Assembly (NCBI GenBank): GCA_030760725.1
Contig: JASWHV010000003.1
Coordinates: 114,422,153 to 114,486,152 of the forward strand
Source: Neostapfia colusana
Lineage: Eukaryota > Streptophyta > Magnoliopsida > Poales > Poaceae
DNA: 64,000 bases
Direction: 5' to 3'
The notes beneath the pieces are model-generated. The model saw nothing but the letters and a program-made list of their open reading frames with translations, did not search any database and was not told where the DNA came from. Position 1 is the stretch's first letter. The number at the start of each line of letters is the position of its first letter. Made by a program: the position numbers and the translations under genes. Positions 58,020-64,000 of this stretch are shown here, piece after piece.

Positions 58020-59345
58020 ATGGCAGAAGATAAAAGGGATGATAAATGTGTTCAACATGATGAGTTGTGTGACATGATGAGGGAAATGACAGATATGTTC
58101 ACCAAAACCTACGCATCAACAGAGGCGTCATTGACGACCTTGAATCGCCAACTTTCTGATCTTGTTGTTCAGATGGATACTCTTGAGGCGCGGCTGCCTC
58201 TCGCTGAAGAACGTGAAGACGGTGCTTATAATATGGAAGGTCATAACAATCCACCACGACTTCCACTTTATCTACGAGGTATGGGAGGTAATAATCGTTA
58301 TAATTACAGTGATCGTCATAACAATTTTAATCGCCCTCTTGATGATCCTTTTGCTAAAGTCAAATTTACTATACCCTCTTTTTCTGGTGCTTATGATGCT
58401 AAGGCATATCTTGATTGGGAGATGACAGTAGAGCAGAAATTTAATGCCCACCTTCTTCCTGAACAACATAGAGTTCGTCAAACCACTAGTGAGTTTAAGG
58501 ATTTTGCTATCATATGGTGGAATGAACTTGTTAATACTAGAACTGATTCTCCAACATGGTATAGATTAAAGGAAGCTATGCGTGTTTTTTTTGTTCCTCG
58601 TTCTTTTCAGCGGGACCTTCGCAAAAAATTGCAGCGCTTAGACCAAGGTAACATGTCCATAGAGGAGTATTTTCAAGAGTTACAAAAGGGTATGTTGCAT
58701 TGTGGGGTAGTAGAGGACATGAATGGTAAAATAGCTCGTTTTTATGGGGGGTTGAGGCGTGAAATTCAGGACATTGTTGATTATAAGGAATATGATACTG
58801 TCAACAGATTATTTCAGCTGGCTATGTTGGCAGAAAAAGAATTGCAGGGCCGCCAACAGCAGCAGCAACAACGCATGAGGAGCACCTTCACACCGCATTC
58901 GACATTTACACCATCCAAAACAGCACCATCTTCGAGTTTTCGTACAGCCACTACACCATCCAATGGTGGCCAACGAACTTCACCTACTTCTCCATTTCCT
59001 CACGCGCCAGAAGGAAGCAAGATGACACCATTCAAGCCTACGTCTTCCACTCCTTCCACGAGTCGAACTTCCGACATTAAGTGTCACCGCTGCCAGGGAG
59101 TTGGTCATGTGATGAAAGATTACCCTAGCAAACGAGCATACATAGCACGAGATGATGGTGGGTATGATAGTACTTTGGAAGTTGAAGATGAATATTCTCT
59201 TGCTACTAACGTTGCAGGACCAAAAGATGACCACTATAGCACAGATGAAGAGGTACTTGGTACTGCAGCAACAGGAAATTATAGAAGCATAATTGTGCAG
59301 CGTGCTTTGAGCTCCAAAGTTGAGGCGGATGACAAGCTACAATGA
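58020..59345 (+). CDS. Element G Gag (441 codons)
   Basis: Capsid/nucleocapsid protein. ATG at 58020. The N-terminal third has a helical LTTLNRQLSDLVVQMDTLEARL segment. The capsid reads KVKFTIPSFSGAYDAKAYLDWE, FAIIWWNEL, RRDLRKKLQRLDQGNMS-like sequence and FYGGLRREIQDIVDYKEYDTVNRL. A Ser/Thr/Pro-rich linker precedes the zinc knuckle at residues 355-368, C-X2-C-X4-H-X4-Y: the last zinc Cys is Tyr (Y368). A TGA at 59343-59345 ends the frame where relatives read on into protease; it is consistent with CGA to TGA. The ORF is open but the nucleocapsid is probably impaired. Confidence 0.88.
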   Translation: MAEDKRDDKCVQHDELCDMMREMTDMFTKTYASTEASLTTLNRQLSDLVVQMDTLEARLPLAEEREDGAYNMEGHNNPPRLPLYLRGMGGNNRYNYSDRHNNFNRPLDDPFAKVKFTIPSFSGAYDAKAYLDWEMTVEQKFNAHLLPEQHRVRQTTSEFKDFAIIWWNELVNTRTDSPTWYRLKEAMRVFFVPRSFQRDLRKKLQRLDQGNMSIEEYFQELQKGMLHCGVVEDMNGKIARFYGGLRREIQDIVDYKEYDTVNRLFQLAMLAEKELQGRQQQQQQRMRSTFTPHSTFTPSKTAPSSSFRTATTPSNGGQRTSPTSPFPHAPEGSKMTPFKPTSSTPSTSRTSDIKCHRCQGVGHVMKDYPSKRAYIARDDGGYDSTLEVEDEYSLATNVAGPKDDHYSTDEEVLGTAATGNYRSIIVQRALSSKVEADDKLQ

Positions 59346-60600
59346 CACAATTTTTTCACATGTTTCTCATCGTCAAGGACTGCCGTGTGCACACTATAAT
59401 TTATCGAGGCAGCTGCAATAACTTTCTAAACACGGATGTGGTCAAGAAACTTGGGTTGACAACAAGAGCACATCCTCATCCATACCACATTTAGTGGTTC
59501 AACAACAGCGGTAAGGTTAGGGTAACACAAACAGCGAGAGTACATTTTTCGATTGGTTCTTACTATGATTTTGCCAATTTTGATGTCGTACCTATGGATG
59601 CTTGTTCTCTTTTGTTGGGACGTCTTTGGGAATTTGATACGGATGCTATTCATCATAGTAGAACTAATAAATATACTCTGATGCATAAAGAAAAGAAAAT
59701 CACTTTGCTTCCTATGACTCTAGCTGAAATTGTGCATTTCGAGAAAAGTAAAACACGTGATGATAAGGCAACAAAATCACTAGACTCTGAAAAACAGCAA
59801 GTAATTAAGTTAAAATCACCTTCATTGCTCACAACTAAATCTGACCTTGCTGGTTTATTTAATACCAAGGGGATGTACTATGCTTTCGTATGCAAAGAAG
59901 CCATGTTTTCGCTTCATGAAGTATCCATTGCATTGCCCCCTGCTGTTGCTAACCTTTTGCAGGATTTTGCGGATGTGTTTCCCCCCGAGATACCCCCTGG
60001 ATTACCACCTATGAGGAGCATTGAACATAAGATCGACTTGATTCCAGGGGCAAGTTTGCCAAATCGTGTGGCGTACAGGGCGAATCCGGAAGAGACAAGG
60101 GAAATTCAGCGACAAGTTCAAGACCTATTGAACCGCGGGTATATTCGTGAAAGCCTTAGTCCTTGTTCTGTTCCTGTTCTTTTGGTTCCTAAGAAAGATG
60201 GTAGCTGGCGCATGCGTGTTGATTGTAGAGCGATTAATAACATCACCATTCGATATCGTTATCCTATTCCTCGCTTAGATAAAATGATTGATGAATTGAG
60301 TGGTGCTATTATTTTCAGAAAAGTTTACTTGCACAGTGGTTACCACCAAATTAGAATGGCACTAGGAGATGAATGGAAAACTGCATTCAAAACCAAGTTT
60401 GGACTTTATGAGTGGTTAGTCATGCCTTTTGGTTTAACTAATGCACCTAGCACTTTTATGCTATTAATCAATGAGGTTTTACGTGCTTTTATTGGAAAAT
60501 TTGTGGTGGTTTACTTCGATGATATCATCATTTACATAAAGTCATATGACGAACATCTTAATCATTTACGTGCTTTTTCAGTGTCTTGAGTGATGCACGT
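59346..60600 (+). pseudogene. Element G protease and RT N-terminal part
   Basis: After the gag stop and a one-base shift near 59365, the protease reads DCRVHTIIYRGSCNN: the catalytic Asp is Tyr (codon 59402-59404) and the next Gly is Arg. A TAG follows near 59493. From 59594 the frame is open: ACSLLLGRLWEFDTDAIHH, then RT with LVPKKDGSWRMRVDCRAINN, KVYLHSGYHQIRM (the first catalytic Asp replaced by Tyr, codon 60326-60328) and VVVYFDDIIIY. A one-base loss in a T run near 60578 shifts the frame. Both protease and RT are inactive by substitution, independently of the stops. Confidence 0.83.
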
Positions 60601-61524
60601 TTGTTTGGTAACCTCGAAAAGTGCGTCTTTTGCACCAATCAAGTTTCGTTTGTTGGATATGTCGTTTCATCGCAGTGAATTGAGATGGATGAGGCAAAAA
60701 TTATTGTGATCACTAGCTGGTCAACTCCATCGACCGTCAGGCAGGTGCGTAGTTTTCTTGGTCTTGCAGGTTTTTATCGATGCTTTGTGCAGGATTTCAG
60801 CACCATTGCAGCACTTCTCCATGAACTGACGAAGAAGGGAGTGCAGTTTCGATGGTGCGAACAGCAGCAACAAGCTTTTGATCTTCTCAAATCAAAGCTT
60901 ACACAAGCACCATTGCTACAACTTCCTGATTTTGACAAAACATTTGAGCTAGAATGTGATGCAAGCGGCATTGGTATTGGAGGTGTTCTCATACAAGGAG
61001 GTAAACCCGTTGCATTCTTTAGTGAAAAATTGCATGGTCCTTCTCGGAATTATTCCACTTATGATAAGGAATTGTGTGGCTTAGTGCGAGTTCTACAAAC
61101 TTGGCAACATTACCTGTGGTCTAAGGAGTTCGTCATACATTCCAATCATGAATCTTTGAAGTATCTTAAGTGTCAAACCAATCTGAATAAACGACATGCT
61201 AAATGGATTGAGTTCATAGAATCATTTCCATACATCATTAAGCATAAGAAAGGGAAGGAGAATGTTATTGCAGATGCATTATCTAGACGTTACACCATGC
61301 TGTCCCAACTTGATCATAAAATATTTGGTTCGGAAACAATAAAAGGATTATATCCTACTGATTTATACTTCAAAGATGCCTTTGAAAATTGTAGAGAAGG
61401 AATAACTTGGAATAAATATGTACTACGGGAGGGCCTCTTCTATCGCGCTAACAAGCTATGTGTTCCTGCTAGTTCCGTTCGCCTATTACTTTTGCAGGAA
61501 GCACATGGAGGAGGTTTGATGTGA
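60601..61524 (+). pseudogene. Element G RT C-terminal part and RNase H
   Basis: Continues LFGNLEKCVFCTNQVSFVGYVVSSQ, a TGA (60678-60680), then an open frame from 60685: [48 protein letters not shown] and [11 protein letters not shown]. The Asp expected in that last motif is Asn (codon 61144-61146), so RNase H has lost a catalytic acid. [14 protein letters not shown] closes the domain. The frame reaches HGGGLM and a TGA at 61522-61524. Confidence 0.83.
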
Positions 61525-62655
61525 CATTTTGGAGTGAAGAAAAATGAGGACGTGCTGGCCACACACTTCTTTTGGCCAAAGATGAGACGTGATGTCGAGT
61601 GCTACGTGTCACGATGCACTACTTGCAATAAAGATAAGCCTCGGCTTAACCCACATGGTCTTTATATGCCTCTTCCTGTTCCTAGTGTACCTTGGCAGGA
61701 TATTTCTATGGATTTTGTTTTGGGATTGCCTAGGACTAAGAGGGGGGGGGATAATATTTTTGTGGTTGTTGATCGTATCTCCAAAATGGCACATTTTATA
61801 CCTTGTCTTAAGAATGATAATACCTCACATATTGCTGATTTGTTTATGACGGAAATTATTCGTTTACATGGTGTGCCAAATACCATTGTTTCTGATCGTG
61901 ATGCAAAATTTTTAAGTCATTTTTGGAGAACTTTATGGTATAAATTGGGAACCAAGCTGCTGTTTTCAACCACATGTCACCCACAAACCGATGGACAAAC
62001 TGAGGTAGTAAATCGTACTCTATCCACTATGTTGCGGGCTGTTTTAAAAACAAATTTAAAGGGTTGGGAGGATTGTTTACCACATATAGAATTTGCTTAC
62101 AATAGGTCAGTTCACTCTACTACAAAGGTAAGCCCATTCCAGGTAGTGTATGGTTTCAATCCCCGTGCTCCTATTGATTTATTACCTTTGCTTCCTTCTA
62201 AAACTATAAATTTAGATGCTACACAACGATCTGAATTCATTCTTAAGATGCATGAAACTACAAAGAAAAATATTGAAAGGATGAATGAGAAGTATAGAAA
62301 TTCTAGTAGTAAAGGTAGAAAAGAAGTAAAACTTGAACCAGGAGACTTGGTATGGCTACATTTGAGAAAAGAACGATTCCCTCACTTGAGAAAATCTAAA
62401 CTTATGCCACGAGCTGCTGGTCCTTTTAAGATTGTTGAAAAGATCAATGACAATGCATATAAGCTTGAGTTGCCTCCCGATTTTGGGGTTAGTCCCACAT
62501 TTAACATTTTAGATTTACGACCATACATGGGAGAAGAAGATGATCTTGAGTCGAGGACGACTCCGATTCAAGAGGGGGAGGATGATGAGGACATCACAAC
62601 AGTGGATACATTGATATACAAGAACCAATCACAAGAGCACGAGCACGGTTACTAA
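61525..62655 (+). pseudogene. Element G integrase and C-terminal tail
   Basis: In phase with the RNase H frame after the TGA. The zinc domain reads [19 protein letters not shown] with CTTC-type cysteines ([10 protein letters not shown]). The core has [21 protein letters not shown] and [12 protein letters not shown], so all three catalytic acids are intact. The C-terminal part reads [21 protein letters not shown] and [23 protein letters not shown]. The end lies inside the 3' LTR copy. A 4-nt deletion there, relative to the 5' LTR, throws the TRARAR-type tail out of frame and gives an early stop at 62653-62655. Confidence 0.85.
62571..62582 (+). other. Element G polypurine tract
   Basis: agagggggagga immediately before the second LTR copy, within the pol frame. 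Confidence 0.85.
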
Positions 62656-63405
62656 ATCAGCAGGTGAACTCGTTCCTAACTTTCTACCCATGTGATTTTG
62701 AGAATGGATTGCTATTTAATGGTTTAATTGTTATTAGGAACCATTGACATGATCAACAAGTAAAGGGAGGAGGATTTGGAGACGTGGAGAACCAGATGGG
62801 ACGTCCACAAGTTGATGGAAACAGTCGACAACTCGGACTCGAGTTCAACTCGGAGTCCAGGAGCAGTCCATCTTAAAACGGACGCCCAGGATGCATACGG
62901 AATCCGTTTTTGACGTTCTACATATGCATGGAAAGATGAGAAGATAAACTTTCCAATTGTTCTGGTCCCACATTAAAATTCGCCAGGAGTCATTGGGAGT
63001 TGTCGAAACAAGTCGAATTCAGAGTTCTGTCCGGTGCAGCACCACCGTATTGGGCTTTTGGGCCTTGTATCCCGTATGAGTCCATTGGGGACGCGTCTAA
63101 GGATCTTATGGCCGAACCCTAGCCTTTAAATACTGTAGCTTCTGGCCAAATTCGTGGGTTTTGCTTAGATTAAACAATCTCGCTGTTCTACGGTTTGTGA
63201 GACCCCAATTTCGCGATTTCAGATTGTATCTTCAACGTTCTTGCTTGTGTTCTCGGTTGCACCTGCAGGAATAGCCTTCTTGGCGAGGTCAAGCGTGTGA
63301 AGCACAGTTGATAACCAATGGAGCAGAGGTGTACTGATTGCAGGGGTAACTCGGGTCTGCTCGGATCATCAACGTCAAGATCTCCACTTCAATCGACCTA
63401 CCTTT
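62583..63405 (+). repeat. Second LTR copy of element G, missing its 3' end
   Basis: Matches 55869-56695 in full apart from substitutions and one 4-nt deletion (827 minus 4 equals 823 bp). The last 28 bp of the LTR are absent. It passes directly, at a cttt microhomology, into internal leader sequence. Confidence 0.9.
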
Positions 63406-64000
63406 GATTTCCCACTAGATTGGTTTTTGTTTTTCATACCTAGAGTCCACAGAAAAAGCCACAAAAGAAAACATATTGTGTTTACCGATTCCTAGACCAT
63501 AGTGCCTGCAAGTTTTGTTTTTCAGTTTGCATTGTTGAGTTTGCATTCGTGTGGTCGAGTCTTGTTGCTGGTTTAGCTTTGTGTTTTTGGGTCGTAGTTC
63601 TCGTTTTTCTTCCTTTTTTCTTGCTGCTCACCTATTCCACAATTACTAAACAACAAACCGAGCCACCAAGATCATCGGTTTGCCCTAGCTAGCCGCCTTG
63701 CGTGAACTCCCGCATCGCCAGCCCCAGAACAGGTGACAAACCATTGTGCCAGTCCTCTTTGATTCATCACACAACATCCCATCAGTCGTCGTTGCTAAAT
63801 TCCAATTGTTTTTCACATCCTATTGCGAGATCTTTTTCAAAACCGAGTTTGAATCAACATAAAAAACAGTAACTCGGGTAGCCTACCTTAAAACGGCCAT
63901 AACTTTTGCATACGAACTCGAAATCAGGTGGTTTTTTCAAATTGATCTACTCGAAATTTTGCAACCGATTTTCCACTGCTTCGCCGTGTTCGGCGAAATT
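63406..64000 (+). mobile_element. Second copy of element G internal leader (tandem unit, runs off window)
   Basis: Matches 56761 to about 57350 closely (gatttcccactagatt, acagaaaaagccac, cgagttgaatcaacat-type segments). It has no primer-binding site because the 65 bp equivalent to 56696-56760 are missing. Whether a full gag-pol and a third LTR follow is outside the window. Confidence 0.88.

Larger units (their letters stand above)
55869..63405 (+). mobile_element. Element G: CRM-like chromovirus, first unit of a tandem array
   Basis: 5' LTR 55869-56723, primer site, 1.28 kb leader, gag, protease, RT, RNase H, integrase, purine tract, then a second LTR copy from 62583. LTR termini are TGATGAG and CTCATCA. 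The pol style (VDCRAINNITIRYRYPIPRL, VVVYFDDIIIY), an integrase C-terminal region that runs into the LTR, and the short LTR suggest the CRM (centromeric retrotransposon) lineage. The second LTR is followed not by host DNA but by a new copy of the internal leader. Many stops and lost catalytic residues show it is dead. CRM assignment is from family resemblance and not searched. Confidence 0.75.

Noticed and set aside
1..64000. tRNA genes suggested by TGGTATCAGAGC-like matches
   Set aside because: These are primer-binding sites complementary to the tRNA 3' end, each sitting next to an LTR; no cloverleaf was seen.
1..64000. CRISPR arrays, bacterial operons or riboswitches
   Set aside because: The sequence is plant repeat DNA; the tandem repeats present are minisatellites without uniform spacers.

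Overview
This 64 kb window looks like plant nuclear DNA from a grass (Poaceae). It is a dense nest of LTR retrotransposons. I found no host gene, tRNA, rRNA or CRISPR array. The grass assignment rests on several things: very long-LTR (2.8-4.3 kb) Tekay/Del-like chromoviruses primed by initiator Met-tRNA (primer sites matching or close to TGGTATCAGAGC), a CRM-like chromovirus, a Tat/Retand-like fragment with a second RNase H domain, and an LTR carrying tandem ACTAGTCCGGT motifs that resembles panicoid copia-type LTRs. The species cannot be read from the sequence.

Layout: (X) 1-2751, minus strand, the 3' part of a Tat/Retand-like pol. (C) 2752-10452 and 40313-40793, plus strand, an old Tekay-like element with 5' LTR, leader, gag, protease and part of RT. 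(A) 10453-40312, plus strand, a complete Tekay-like element inserted into C (TSD tgaac/tgtac), with 3.93 kb LTRs and an extra ORF upstream of gag. (B) 19429-34073, minus strand, a younger Tekay-like element inserted into A's RT (perfect TSD ggatc), with 4.27 kb LTRs and a nearly intact 1465-codon gag-pol. (E) 40794-40883 and 51244-52621, a solo LTR-like sequence with non-matching flanks. (D) 40884-51238, minus strand, a Tekay-like element inserted into E (TSD ccgga/ccaga), with 2.8 kb LTRs; it keeps the extra ORF and pol but has lost gag and the protease active site. (F) 52622-55805, a 5'-truncated LTR related to D's. (G) 55869-62582, plus strand, a CRM-like element with 855 bp LTRs, followed from 62583 to the window end by another LTR and a second copy of the internal leader, giving a tandem LTR-internal-LTR-internal array.

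How the parts work together: in each element the LTRs supply promoter and 3' end, the Met-tRNA site primes minus-strand synthesis, gag packages RNA, and protease, RT, RNase H and integrase mature, copy and insert the element. Chromodomain-like tails (A, B, D) or an LTR-encoded tail (G) probably guide integration to chromatin. All copies look disabled to some degree. B is closest to intact, with one in-frame stop and one zinc-ligand change.

The most interesting signals are: (1) a shared extra ORF of about 320 codons in A and D with a basic alpha/beta module, a coiled coil and a proline/acidic tail; (2) splice-acceptor-like YAG sequences touching all five gag or extra-ORF start codons of the Tekay-like elements; (3) a leader block conserved in A, B and C despite diverged surroundings; (4) the tandem CRM-like array whose second unit has lost its primer-binding site through a 65-nt deletion at a CTTT microhomology.
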